From NCBI RefSeq assembly GCF_900604535.1, contig NZ_UWOT01000003.1, positions 227,405-291,404 on the forward strand: a DNA stretch of 64,000 nt, in the 5' to 3' direction. The DNA comes from Romboutsia_E sp900604535 (GTDB lineage: Bacteria; Bacillota; Clostridia; Peptostreptococcales; Peptostreptococcaceae). Shown here in pieces: positions 9,758 to 18,633 of this stretch. The notes beneath the pieces were generated by a model. The model worked only from the letters and a program-made list of their open reading frames with translations, did no database searches and was not told the origin of the DNA. The translations under genes and the position numbers were made by a program. How positions within the stretch are numbered: the first letter of the stretch is position 1; each line of letters starts with the position of its first letter.

Positions 9758-9799
9758 AAAAGGAGCTACTTAAAAATAGAGAGTAGCTTCTTTTTTTTT
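9758..9799 (+). terminator. Intrinsic terminator after hydF
   Basis: AGGAGCTACT (9761-9770) pairs with AGTAGCTTCT (9782-9791), followed by a run of nine T. It closes the hydrogenase cluster. Confidence 0.85.
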
Positions 9800-9843
9800 A
9801 GAGGATAATAATAAGTATTATAGAAACTAATATATAATTAGGG

Positions 9844-10557
9844 GTGGGGATATTGATATATAAGTCGGGAAAGAATGGATATTACAAATCTTATGAGTAT
9901 GCAAAGACTATATTAAGTAAAATGAAAAAGATAACAGCTTTTAAGGCTTTTAGTAATGAAGAACATGACTATTATGATGTAATAGATAATAATAAAAATT
10001 ATTATAATTTGATTTTGTTTGATGAGGCTTCTAATGAATATTGGTTTGATAATAATTGTGGGTGTAAAGGAATGGGAAGTGTTTATAGTGAGAAGATTCT
10101 AAGATTAGTAGGAATTAGAGAAAATTATAACTTAGATTCAGAAAAAGAAATATATAAATTTAACTTATGTCCCAATAACCAGTTAAACCTTTTAGTTGTT
10201 GAGATTGATTTACTAAATAGGATTAATAAGTACTTTATAAATTCTTTAATAAGCATAGATTTTGAAACTGCTTATATAAGATATAAGGCTTTAGATAATT
10301 TACAAAAATTTGGTACTATAAGGTCTATTGATAATGCTGTAGGCGAAGATTTATATGTAAAGTATTTCAATAATTATAATTGTATGGAAAATGTTTGCGA
10401 AAATGACGGTATTAATAATATATTATTTTTAGACAGATATTTAAATAAAGATGTTAAGTCAAATATAGGAAGTAATATAAAAAAATTATTAGAATTAGAA
10501 AGAAAAATATATATAAAAGAAATTAAAAAAACAGAATATGAGATATATAGTTATTAA
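9844..10557 (+). CDS. Hypothetical protein, unknown family
   Basis: I do not recognise this protein of about 235 residues. It is rich in Asn, Tyr, Lys and Ile and has no signal peptide or membrane segment. It contains the cysteine patch NNCGCKGMG and two more isolated cysteines (NYNCMENVCEN). The frame is open from a GTG at 9844, but a TTG at 9853 preceded by GGGGTGGGG is an equally likely start. It stands alone between the hydF terminator and a 500-bp non-coding stretch, so context gives no function. Codon use resembles its neighbours. Confidence 0.6.
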   Translation: MGILIYKSGKNGYYKSYEYAKTILSKMKKITAFKAFSNEEHDYYDVIDNNKNYYNLILFDEASNEYWFDNNCGCKGMGSVYSEKILRLVGIRENYNLDSEKEIYKFNLCPNNQLNLLVVEIDLLNRINKYFINSLISIDFETAYIRYKALDNLQKFGTIRSIDNAVGEDLYVKYFNNYNCMENVCENDGINNILFLDRYLNKDVKSNIGSNIKKLLELERKIYIKEIKKTEYEIYSY

Positions 10558-11084
10558 TTTTAATTACATATTTAATTGTGGATGTTATTATCGTAATTAG
10601 TTTCTACTATTGATATAAAAGTTATACTTACAACTGAGACTTTAAAATTATCTATGAAAGGTTGCATAGGAAACTAATGAAATGTGGATAAATATGAGTG
10701 AAAATAAAAAAGATATGAATCAGAAGAAAATATAAATAAGATGAATAAAACAAGTAAAAATATATTTTTATATAAAAATATGATTTTAATATATACAATG
10801 TGAAATTAATATGTTAAATTGTATAAGTATTCAGCGAGAAATGACAAAGTTCGATTAAATTCAATAGGAAATGACTTAATAAAACGACATTTAAGATTTG
10901 ACATATAAATTTAAACCTCCAAAAAAGACTGTATCGGTACAGTCTTTTTTTATTTGTAAACAATTATCTATCTAATAAATGGTGATTATTTAAATTAGTA
11001 AGTTGTAAAAATAATTTTAATTACTAGTAATTGAGATGAGGATGCATAACTTTATTTTCATATTAAATTTTAAATGCTTATACA
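10558..11084. other. Non-coding stretch with a strong hairpin
   Basis: There is no convincing gene. One short open stretch (about 10810-10909, plus strand) reads SARNDKVRLNSIGNDLIKR and then stops. It has no start codon and may be the 3' scrap of a lost gene. The only clear element is the terminator at 10921-10950. Confidence 0.5.
10921..10953. terminator. Bidirectional intrinsic terminator
   Basis: Perfect 13-bp stem AAAAAAGACTGTA / TACAGTCTTTTTT with loop TCGG. T-runs on both strands allow it to end transcription from either side, including the minus-strand DUF2871 gene. Confidence 0.85.
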
Positions 11085-11483
11085 TTAATGTTTAAGAGCC
11101 TTATTAACTATTACAGAAAACCAACATAAAGATACACCTAAAATAGTATGACCAAGTCCTGAAATATGATTAAACATAGCAAAATCACTATTGTTAACTT
11201 GTAATATACCTCGAAATACTAATGTAGCAATAAAATAAATAAAACCGATATTATATGTTATAAGCCATGATTTAAAACTTTTTATACTTGATATATTAAA
11301 GTTTTTTTCTAATAACAATACAATTATAAAGAATATAAATCCAAGCATTAAAACATGAGTATGTGTCGTGCTTAGGGTAGTTATTCCGGTGAAGTTATTT
11401 ATTTTTGTATATTCTCTATAAAATACTCCTAAAGCTAATCCTAATATTAAATAAAATGTTGATATTTTAAAATATTTTTGCAT
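11085..11483 (-). CDS. DUF2871 family integral membrane protein
   Basis: A 132-residue polytopic membrane protein with about four hydrophobic helices. The pattern matches the DUF2871 family: an N-terminal YLILGLALGVFYREYTK, then THTHVLMLGFIFFIIVLLL, and a conserved HISGLGHTILGVSLCW near the C terminus. The conserved histidines in membrane context resemble heme- or metal-ligand positions, but the family's function is not established. RBS GGAGG lies 7 bp upstream of ATG on the minus strand. It is a single gene pointing away from the first riboswitch-controlled protease. Confidence 0.82.
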   Translation of the reverse strand: MQKYFKISTFYLILGLALGVFYREYTKINNFTGITTLSTTHTHVLMLGFIFFIIVLLLEKNFNISSIKSFKSWLITYNIGFIYFIATLVFRGILQVNNSDFAMFNHISGLGHTILGVSLCWFSVIVNKALKH

Positions 11484-11582
11484 GTCATACCTCCAAATAT
11501 TGAATAATAATATTTATACCTAAAAAATTTTAACTTAAACTAATCATATATTTATAGATATAAAAAATAAAAAAGGAAAGAA

Positions 11583-11611
11583 TTGACATAAAATGTCTGA
11601 TATGATAAAAT
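11583..11611 (+). promoter_or_regulatory. Sigma-A type promoter of riboswitch-protease unit 1
   Basis: TTGACA at 11583-11588, 17-bp spacer, TAAAAT at 11606-11611. The same TTGACA/TAAAAT arrangement lies upstream of the other two units. Confidence 0.7.
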
Positions 11612-11628
11612 TCTTTTTAAATTTAATA

Positions 11629-11700
11629 GGCAAACTTATGGAAACGTAGGGACGCAAAGCTATAGGGACTAAGGTTTTTAAACTATGTCAGCCAGTTGCC
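11629..11700 (+). promoter_or_regulatory. Cyclic-di-GMP-I (GEMM-I) riboswitch aptamer, copy 1
   Basis: It matches the GEMM-I consensus: GGCAAAC, a P2 hairpin capped by GAAA, GGGACGCAAAGC, then GGGACTAAGG and a 3' end GTCAGCCAGTTGCC that closes P1 (GGCAAAC with GTTGCC). The conserved A of CAAAGC that stacks between the two guanines of c-di-GMP is present. The 3' P1 strand AGTTGC repeats the 5' arm of the downstream terminator (11795-11803). Ligand binding should therefore free the terminator, giving an OFF switch. The OFF direction is inference from the pairing. Confidence 0.9.
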
Positions 11701-11794
11701 AAAGAGTACATTATACTTTTTGTTTTAAGATTTAATAGTTAATATTACAGCATGTGTTTGCATGAAAAATATTAAATTATAATAAGTCTGTATT

Positions 11795-11822
11795 AAGTTG
11801 CTCTTTTTGAGCAACTTTTTTT
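11795..11822 (+). terminator. Riboswitch-controlled terminator, copy 1
   Basis: AAGTTGCTC / GAGCAACTT (9 bp perfect, loop TTTTT) followed by a T run. Its 3' arm GCAACT can instead pair with the AGTTGC of the aptamer's P1, the expected antiterminator. Confidence 0.88.
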
Positions 11823-11846
11823 ATTACAATTTAAAATATGTAAATT

Positions 11847-11878
11847 TAATGTACTTCTGAGGGCGATTAATCAGGAGG
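11847..11878 (+). promoter_or_regulatory. Conserved post-terminator leader masking the RBS, copy 1
   Basis: TAATGTACT (11847-11855) is complementary to AGTACATTA just 3' of the aptamer (11705-11713). The adjoining CTTCTGA (11854-11860) pairs with TCAGGAG (11871-11877), covering the Shine-Dalgarno sequence of the protease. Both elements recur in the other two copies. Confidence 0.55.
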
Positions 11879-11883
11879 GAGAA

Positions 11884-14800
11884 ATGAAAAAGAAATTAGC
11901 ATCAATATTAGCTATATCTATAATAGCTACAAATACTACGCCTACAATTAATGTTTTTGCAGATGAGATTGTAAGAAACAAGGCAACAAGTATAGAAAAA
12001 GAAGTAAACAAAAATATGACGGTGGAGACTTTCAAAATAAAGAATTATGAAAACTTCGCTAGATATAATGATTCTTACAAGGTAAATATAAAATCTATAA
12101 CGAACAATGGGGGTAAGTACAATCAAAGTATTATAACTAATGCTATAGATGGTAAACTAGAAACTCACTGGGAAACAGGAAGAGAAAATAAAGCTGACTT
12201 TAAAAATGAGGTAGAATTTGAATTTGAAAACATTGAAAAAATAAACCGATTAGCTTATGCTACTAGACAAGATGGAGCAAGACCTAAGGGATATCCGAAG
12301 GTTGCACAAATATTAGTTACAGATTCTGATGAATCAGAATATACGTTAGTAGGTGAAGTTGCAAGTAATAGGGTAACCGGAGACATGGTTGAATTTAAAT
12401 TTGATACAGTAGAAGCTAAGAAAGTTAAATTTATATTCTCTGATGCTCATGATGGTTGGGCAAGTGCTTCTGAGTTTTGGTTTTATAAAGAAGATAAAAT
12501 TTTAGATAAAATGGAAAACATTTTTACAAATGACGATATGAATGAAGTTAATCCAGAGTTTACTAATTTAGAATCTCTTAAATCTTTAGAGAAAGAAGCT
12601 AAAAATCATCCATTCTATACAAACTTCAAGGAAGATATATATAATGCTATAACCATATTAGAAGGTGAAAAATTAGAAAGTACTTTAGCTAAAGTATCTA
12701 AATTAACTGCATATGGTACAGAATATCAAGATGATTATAATGAAAAATTTATGATACCAACAAGTAAAATAACAAAAGTAGAAGCTAATGGGGGAATATA
12801 TCCAGGAACTAAATATGAATATATGTTTGATGGAGATCCTAATACACATTGGGAAACTAACAAAAGCAATAGCATGGATTTTACAAATGAAATAACACTA
12901 ACTTTAGATGAAGCGCAAATTATAGATAGATTAGCTTATAAAGCAAGAAGTTCAAATAATAAGGGGTTCCCTACAAAATTTGAAATACAAGTTTCAGAAA
13001 CATCTAAAGGAGAAACATTCCAGACAATAGCAACTGGAGAAGCTAAGGTAACAAGTGATATGGTTGAATTTAAGTTTGCTCCTACTAAAGCTAAAAGGGT
13101 TAAATTAGTATTTAATCAATGTAACACTGGTAGAGCCTTTGCTTCAGAAATTAGATTATACAAGAAAGATGAATTAAGTGAAAAGTACTCTACATTATTT
13201 ACAAATGACAAGAAAAATGAAATTAGTAGTGAGTTTAATTCTATAGATAAACTAGGAAATTTTGCTAAGGAATTAGAACAACATCCTTTATATAATTTAT
13301 ATAAAGAAGGTATAAATGATGCTAGATTAATACTTGAAAATAAGAAGGTTACATATGTAGATGCAAGAGTATCAAAATTTAAAGCCTTTGGTTCACCAGA
13401 GTTAGCAGAGTATGACAAAGCTTATAAAATAGATAATAGTCGTATAGTAAATATAACTACTAACGGAGGTCACTATTCTAATGAAGTAATAGCAAGAGCA
13501 ATAGATGGTAATATTGAAACTTCTTGGCATTCAAGTAAAACAAATAATGAAAACCACATTAATGAAGTTACAATGACATTAGACCAACTAGAAACTATAG
13601 ATAAGATAATTTACACTTCACCTAGAGCTAGAGGATTTGCAGAAGAATTTGACATATATGTATCTAAAACTTTAGAAGGTGAAACTTTCGAGAAGGTTAC
13701 AAGTGGTAGATCAAGTAGAACAAATGATTCAGTTTCTATAAAGTTTAATCCAACAGAAGCTAGAAGAGTTAAATTTTTATATACTAAAGCTTATGAAAAT
13801 TTTGCACTAGCTTATGAGTTCGGTTTATACAAACAAGATCCAATTATAGATAAAATGGATAACTTATTTATAGATGAAACTATGAGCAAAGTAAGTGAAG
13901 AATTTGCTAATATAGAAGCTTTAAATAGATTAGAAGATGAAGTTAAAGTACATCCATTCTACGAAGACTTTAGAGAAGATATAGAAAATGCTAAAGCCTT
14001 AGTTGAACAAGGTGAAATTGAAGCAACTGTAAGTAAAACTAAAAAGTTCAACCATTATAACAACAAAGAGTATATGGAACAGTACGCTATAAAGAGAGAA
14101 AACATAAAGAAAATATCTAACAACGGTGGACAATGGTCTACTATGAAAATAGATAATGCAATAGATGGTGATTTAGATACATATTGGGAAACTAATACGT
14201 CTAATAAAGAAGATTGGAAAAATGAAGTTACTGTAGAGTTTATAAATCCAATAACTATAGATAAATTAGTTTATGGTGCGAGAAAATCTGACAGAAAAGG
14301 TTTTTTAGAGGAATTTGAAATTTATGCTTCTACTACAACTAAAGGAGATAACTTTAAATTAGTATCTACTGCAAAATCAGATAAAACTACTGGTTTAGTT
14401 GAAGCAAAATTTGAGCCTACTAAATTCCAAAGATTAAGAATAAAAGTAACTAAAGGAGATCAAAACTGGGCTACTTTAAATGAATTAATTTTCTTAAAAG
14501 AAGATTCCATAGCAGATAAAGTTTATAACATGTTTATAAATGATTTAATGAATGAATTAGTTGATGACTATGACACAATAGAAGAAATAGAAAGTTTAGA
14601 GAGAGAAGTTAGTACACATTCATTAAAAGAAGAATTGATGGAATATATAAAAAGAGCTAAAGAGATAGTTAAAAATCCTGAACAAGCTAAAGAATATGTG
14701 TACGAATTAGAATCTAGAGGGGACTCTATAAAAGAATCTCAAAAAAGACAAATGTGGAATTTCCAAGACTGGCAACCAACAGGTTTAGCTGTTAAATCAG

Positions 14801-17800
14801 GTCAACAAATAACTGTTTATGTAGATTCAGAACCAGGAACACCTACTCCAAGATTAGTGTTTAAGCAAATGGATTCTCAACATAATGGTAATGTTAATTT
14901 AAACTTATCTCCTGGTAAGAATGTTATAACAATACCGGAACTTGATTCTAATGAGTTAAGACCAAATGTAGCCAAAGCCGGTGTATTATACACTGTTAAT
15001 CCTTATACAAAAGATCAACAAATAAGGAATCCTAAGATAAAAATAGAAGGTGCTTTCGAATATCCTGCTTTTGTATTAGGACAAGATGATGATGAAGTTA
15101 TAATGAAAGAACTAGAAAAATATACTGATAAGTTAAAAGAAGATCCTACATTGCCAGATGTATTTGAAGTATTTAGTAAAAAGAACTTAGTAAATACTAG
15201 AGCTACATATGCCCTAGATTGGTATAAAAAGAATAATTTACTTCCTAGTTATACTGCAAATAAAGTAGATGAAATATTAGCGGAATCAATGAAATTCTGG
15301 GGATTTGATGGTTCTAATGAAGTAAACTCTGACTATAATTATAGATATGTATCTATGTTAAAGTGGTTAGATAACGGTGGATTTATGAATGCAGGAAATG
15401 GTATAACAGGTTACAACCAAAATGAACAAGGAGCAGTTTTAGGATATAACACTGGTTGGGGATTAATGCACGAATTAGGACATAACATGGATACTGCAAA
15501 AATGAGTGTAGTAGAAGTTACTAACAATATGCTACCGTTACACTTTGAAGTATTAGAAGGGAAGGTAAGTAGATTTACACAACAAAATCAATACAAAAAT
15601 AACATATTCCCTAAAGTAACCAAGGCAGATTATTCAGAGAATATTTGGTATCCAGAAAATGATTATACTAATTTACAGCATATAGCTCCATTATGGCAAT
15701 TACAGTTATATGATGAAACATTCTGGCCTAGATTACAACAGGAGTTTAGAGAGAATCCTTCATTAGGTGGAGGCAACTGGGATAATAAACATCAAGCTTG
15801 GGCAGTTGCTGCATCTAATGTAATGCAAATGGATTTAACTGAACATTTCGCTAGACATGGTTTTAGTGTAACTAAAGAAACAGAAGAACATATGAAGCAA
15901 TATCCAAAGCCAGATGGAAAAATATGGTATATGAATGATAACAAATACTTAAAAGATGGTGAAACATTTAATGAAGACTTTGACTTAAAATTACATACAA
16001 AAATAAATAAAGAAAATATAACTTTAACTATGGAGCTAGATAAAGAAAATAATAAAAGTCTTTTAGGGTATGAAATATATAGAGATGGAAAATTAATAGG
16101 ATTTACTAATACAGAAACTTATGTAGATAAAGAAGCTAATATAGGAACTAATCATAATTATGAAGTTGTTGCTTTTAGTAATGACTTAAATGTTGCAGAA
16201 GGTGTAACTGTTAAATCACATCAACCTAAGTTAGATGTTCAAAAGGATATAGTTATAGAACTTAATAAAGATTTTAATGCTCTAGATTATGTAGAAGCCT
16301 TTGATTACGAAGGTAACAAACTTAATAATATAACGGTAGAGCATAATGTGGATACGTCTAGAAAAGGTGAATATGAAGTAACTTATAAAATAACTCAAGA
16401 TGGTGCTACTTTAACTGACACTACTACAGTAACAGTAGTAAGTGATTTTACTTACTTAACTGATTTAAAACACGAAGATGTTAAGGTTGGTTGGGGATCT
16501 CCTAAATTCAATAAGGATATATATGGTAGAGTAAATGGAATATCTAAAAAATTCCAAAAAGGTATAGGACTTCATGCAAATGGTTATGTAGTATATAACT
16601 TAGGTGAACATAATTATGATACTTTAGATATTAAACTGGGCACAGACTCTAGTAAAGCAGACAGTAGAACAACTTTAGACTTTAAGATAATAGGTGATGG
16701 AAAAGTTTTAGCAAAAACGGACATAAAGAGATATACTGATGATTTAGAGCATATTAAATTAAATATAGCAGATGTTAAGGAACTTAGAATAGAAGTGAGT
16801 ATAGCAGGCGATAGTGATGCTAATGATCATGGCATAATAGTTGAACCTAAGTTAATAGGAAATAACTCTAAACCAGTGATAAATATAGATGAATCTCAAT
16901 CAATAAAAGTAGGAGATACTTTAGAGAATGTAATAGGCAATATTGAAGCCACGGATAAAGAAGACGGAAACTTAACTAAAAACGTTAAGATAAGTGGACA
17001 AGATAAAGTTAACACGAATAGAGTAGGTATATATCCTATAACATATACAGTAGAAGATTCAGATGGAAATATTACAGTAGCTACTAGAAATATAAAAGTA
17101 GTTAATATGGATGATTTCACTTATCTAAGTGATTATAATTGGAAAAGTCAATCTAATAACTATACACAAGCTAAAAAAGATGTAGCTATAAGTGGTAGAA
17201 AGTTAACACTTACAGGTGAAAATAACGAAGCAGTTGAGTATGAGAAAGGTCTAGGAATGCATTCAACAAGTACAGTTATATATGACTTAACTGATAAAAA
17301 TGCAGACATATTTAGTACTTATATAGGTGTAGATAGAGCAATGTATAATTCCGTAGGTCAAGTACAGTTTGAAATATATGTTGATGGTAAGTTAGCTTAT
17401 GATAGTGGCATAATTAGAGCTAAAGATAAGCAAAAATATATAGAAGTAAATTTAGCAGATGCTAAAGAATTAAAGTTAGTAGTTAAAGATGGCGGTAATG
17501 GAAATGGTTCAGACCATGCAACTTTTGGTGACGCTAAATTACACTTTGTAAATACATCAAGAGTAGATAAAACTGAATTAACTAATTTAGTAAATGATGC
17601 TAAAAATTTAAATGAAGATAATTATTTAGAAGAATCTTTTAATGCAATGCAAATAGTTTTAGTTAAAGCAGAGCGAGTTTTAGAAGATAATAGTGCAAGT
17701 CAAGAGGATGTAGATAATGTATCATCAGAACTAAAAGAATCTATTAAAGAATTAACAGAAATAAACTTAGATGAGGTTGTAAATATACCAGATAAGTATT

Positions 17801-18282
17801 TAGCTAAATCTTTATCTAATGCTTTAGGTAAGTCTGAAGGATTTACTGTTGGTGATATGAGAAGCTTGACGGAATTAAGTTTAAGTGGTGTTACTAACTT
17901 AGAAGGTTTACAATATGCTAATAATTTAGTAAGTATAGAATCAGAGTATAATGAGATTAAAGATCTTAGACCATTAGCAAAGTTAAAGAATTTAGAAAAA
18001 GCTAATTTTAAAAATCAATTTGTGTCAGTTGGTGAATTAAGTGTAGTTGATGGAAGTGTTACAGTTAATACAGAAGCTTACAACAGAGCAGGAAAGAATG
18101 TAGCTACAAAAGTTGTATTAGTAGACCGTAATGGTAATGTGTTAAAAGAAGAAGCTGTCAATAATGCTGCAGAAATTAGCTTAGATGTTTCTAGTTTAGA
18201 AAGAGGAATATATGGAGTTCATGTTTCATATGAAGATGATGAAATAAGTGGTATATTAATGAATATAGCTACAATTAAATAA
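11884..18282 (+). CDS. Giant secreted M60-like (mucinase-type) metalloprotease with F5/8C and NPCBM domains
   Basis: A 2132-residue secreted protein. A signal peptide (about 1-26, ending VFA) is followed by four discoidin/F5-8C (CBM32-like) domains at about 67-205, 290-426, 515-650 and 736-875. The M60/enhancin-like peptidase region spans about 940-1340. Its zinc motif HExGHx10E is intact: H1196, E1197, H1200, E1211 (HELGHNMD). Then come an FN3-like segment (about 1375-1440), Ig-like domains, two NPCBM domains (about 1522-1660 and 1745-1890), a FIVAR-like helical segment and an LRR-like C-terminal module. There is no LPXTG anchor. Family members cleave O-glycosylated mucins, so mucus degradation or binding is likely. 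RBS AGGAGGG. Expression is probably governed by the c-di-GMP riboswitch upstream. Confidence 0.9.
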   Translation: MKKKLASILAISIIATNTTPTINVFADEIVRNKATSIEKEVNKNMTVETFKIKNYENFARYNDSYKVNIKSITNNGGKYNQSIITNAIDGKLETHWETGRENKADFKNEVEFEFENIEKINRLAYATRQDGARPKGYPKVAQILVTDSDESEYTLVGEVASNRVTGDMVEFKFDTVEAKKVKFIFSDAHDGWASASEFWFYKEDKILDKMENIFTNDDMNEVNPEFTNLESLKSLEKEAKNHPFYTNFKEDIYNAITILEGEKLESTLAKVSKLTAYGTEYQDDYNEKFMIPTSKITKVEANGGIYPGTKYEYMFDGDPNTHWETNKSNSMDFTNEITLTLDEAQIIDRLAYKARSSNNKGFPTKFEIQVSETSKGETFQTIATGEAKVTSDMVEFKFAPTKAKRVKLVFNQCNTGRAFASEIRLYKKDELSEKYSTLFTNDKKNEISSEFNSIDKLGNFAKELEQHPLYNLYKEGINDARLILENKKVTYVDARVSKFKAFGSPELAEYDKAYKIDNSRIVNITTNGGHYSNEVIARAIDGNIETSWHSSKTNNENHINEVTMTLDQLETIDKIIYTSPRARGFAEEFDIYVSKTLEGETFEKVTSGRSSRTNDSVSIKFNPTEARRVKFLYTKAYENFALAYEFGLYKQDPIIDKMDNLFIDETMSKVSEEFANIEALNRLEDEVKVHPFYEDFREDIENAKALVEQGEIEATVSKTKKFNHYNNKEYMEQYAIKRENIKKISNNGGQWSTMKIDNAIDGDLDTYWETNTSNKEDWKNEVTVEFINPITIDKLVYGARKSDRKGFLEEFEIYASTTTKGDNFKLVSTAKSDKTTGLVEAKFEPTKFQRLRIKVTKGDQNWATLNELIFLKEDSIADKVYNMFINDLMNELVDDYDTIEEIESLEREVSTHSLKEELMEYIKRAKEIVKNPEQAKEYVYELESRGDSIKESQKRQMWNFQDWQPTGLAVKSGQQITVYVDSEPGTPTPRLVFKQMDSQHNGNVNLNLSPGKNVITIPELDSNELRPNVAKAGVLYTVNPYTKDQQIRNPKIKIEGAFEYPAFVLGQDDDEVIMKELEKYTDKLKEDPTLPDVFEVFSKKNLVNTRATYALDWYKKNNLLPSYTANKVDEILAESMKFWGFDGSNEVNSDYNYRYVSMLKWLDNGGFMNAGNGITGYNQNEQGAVLGYNTGWGLMHELGHNMDTAKMSVVEVTNNMLPLHFEVLEGKVSRFTQQNQYKNNIFPKVTKADYSENIWYPENDYTNLQHIAPLWQLQLYDETFWPRLQQEFRENPSLGGGNWDNKHQAWAVAASNVMQMDLTEHFARHGFSVTKETEEHMKQYPKPDGKIWYMNDNKYLKDGETFNEDFDLKLHTKINKENITLTMELDKENNKSLLGYEIYRDGKLIGFTNTETYVDKEANIGTNHNYEVVAFSNDLNVAEGVTVKSHQPKLDVQKDIVIELNKDFNALDYVEAFDYEGNKLNNITVEHNVDTSRKGEYEVTYKITQDGATLTDTTTVTVVSDFTYLTDLKHEDVKVGWGSPKFNKDIYGRVNGISKKFQKGIGLHANGYVVYNLGEHNYDTLDIKLGTDSSKADSRTTLDFKIIGDGKVLAKTDIKRYTDDLEHIKLNIADVKELRIEVSIAGDSDANDHGIIVEPKLIGNNSKPVINIDESQSIKVGDTLENVIGNIEATDKEDGNLTKNVKISGQDKVNTNRVGIYPITYTVEDSDGNITVATRNIKVVNMDDFTYLSDYNWKSQSNNYTQAKKDVAISGRKLTLTGENNEAVEYEKGLGMHSTSTVIYDLTDKNADIFSTYIGVDRAMYNSVGQVQFEIYVDGKLAYDSGIIRAKDKQKYIEVNLADAKELKLVVKDGGNGNGSDHATFGDAKLHFVNTSRVDKTELTNLVNDAKNLNEDNYLEESFNAMQIVLVKAERVLEDNSASQEDVDNVSSELKESIKELTEINLDEVVNIPDKYLAKSLSNALGKSEGFTVGDMRSLTELSLSGVTNLEGLQYANNLVSIESEYNEIKDLRPLAKLKNLEKANFKNQFVSVGELSVVDGSVTVNTEAYNRAGKNVATKVVLVDRNGNVLKEEAVNNAAEISLDVSSLERGIYGVHVSYEDDEISGILMNIATIK

Positions 18283-18292
18283 ATTTTTATAT

Positions 18293-18333
18293 AAGAGAGA
18301 GTGCTTTAAGAAATGAGGCATCCTCTCTTTTTA
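18293..18333 (+). terminator. Intrinsic terminator after M60 protease 1
   Basis: AAGAGAG / CTCTCTT stem with an internal TGC/GCA extension, followed by TTTTTA. Confidence 0.75.
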
Positions 18334-18633
18334 TATTTACGTATACTTATTTTATAAATATGTAGTTAAAATAATAAGGCTAATTTTAAGTAGGTAGTAT
18401 TTTTATTTTAATTACTAGTACAACTGATGATAATTTAATTCATCAAATGCATATAATAAGCGTAAATAAACTGTATCATACAAAGAGGTAGTTAAAAATA
18501 CTTAATTACAAAAATAATATATTCCTTGGATATACTTGAATTTTAGATAAAGACATACACATTTAAAAAAAAAGCTGTATAATGATTTGTGATTACTAAT
18601 ACACAATTTGAACTATCATAAAGGAGCTAGGTT
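18334..18633. promoter_or_regulatory. Intergenic region upstream of the PucR-type regulator
   Basis: No gene is seen. A TATAAT box at 18578-18583, about 50 bp before the regulator start, is a likely -10 element. The matching -35 is weak. RBS AAAGGAG lies just before 18634. Confidence 0.4.

Noticed and set aside
10810..10909. Short open stretch reading SARNDKVRLNSIGNDLIKR
   Set aside because: No start codon, no RBS and no recognisable family; at best a 3' scrap of a lost gene.
11629..11822. Considered the three leaders as T-box or another class of riboswitch, or as small group I intron pieces
   Set aside because: The GEMM-I core (GGCAAAC, GAAA tetraloop, GACGCAAAGC, CAGCCAGTTGCC) is present and no T-box or intron core sequences are seen.
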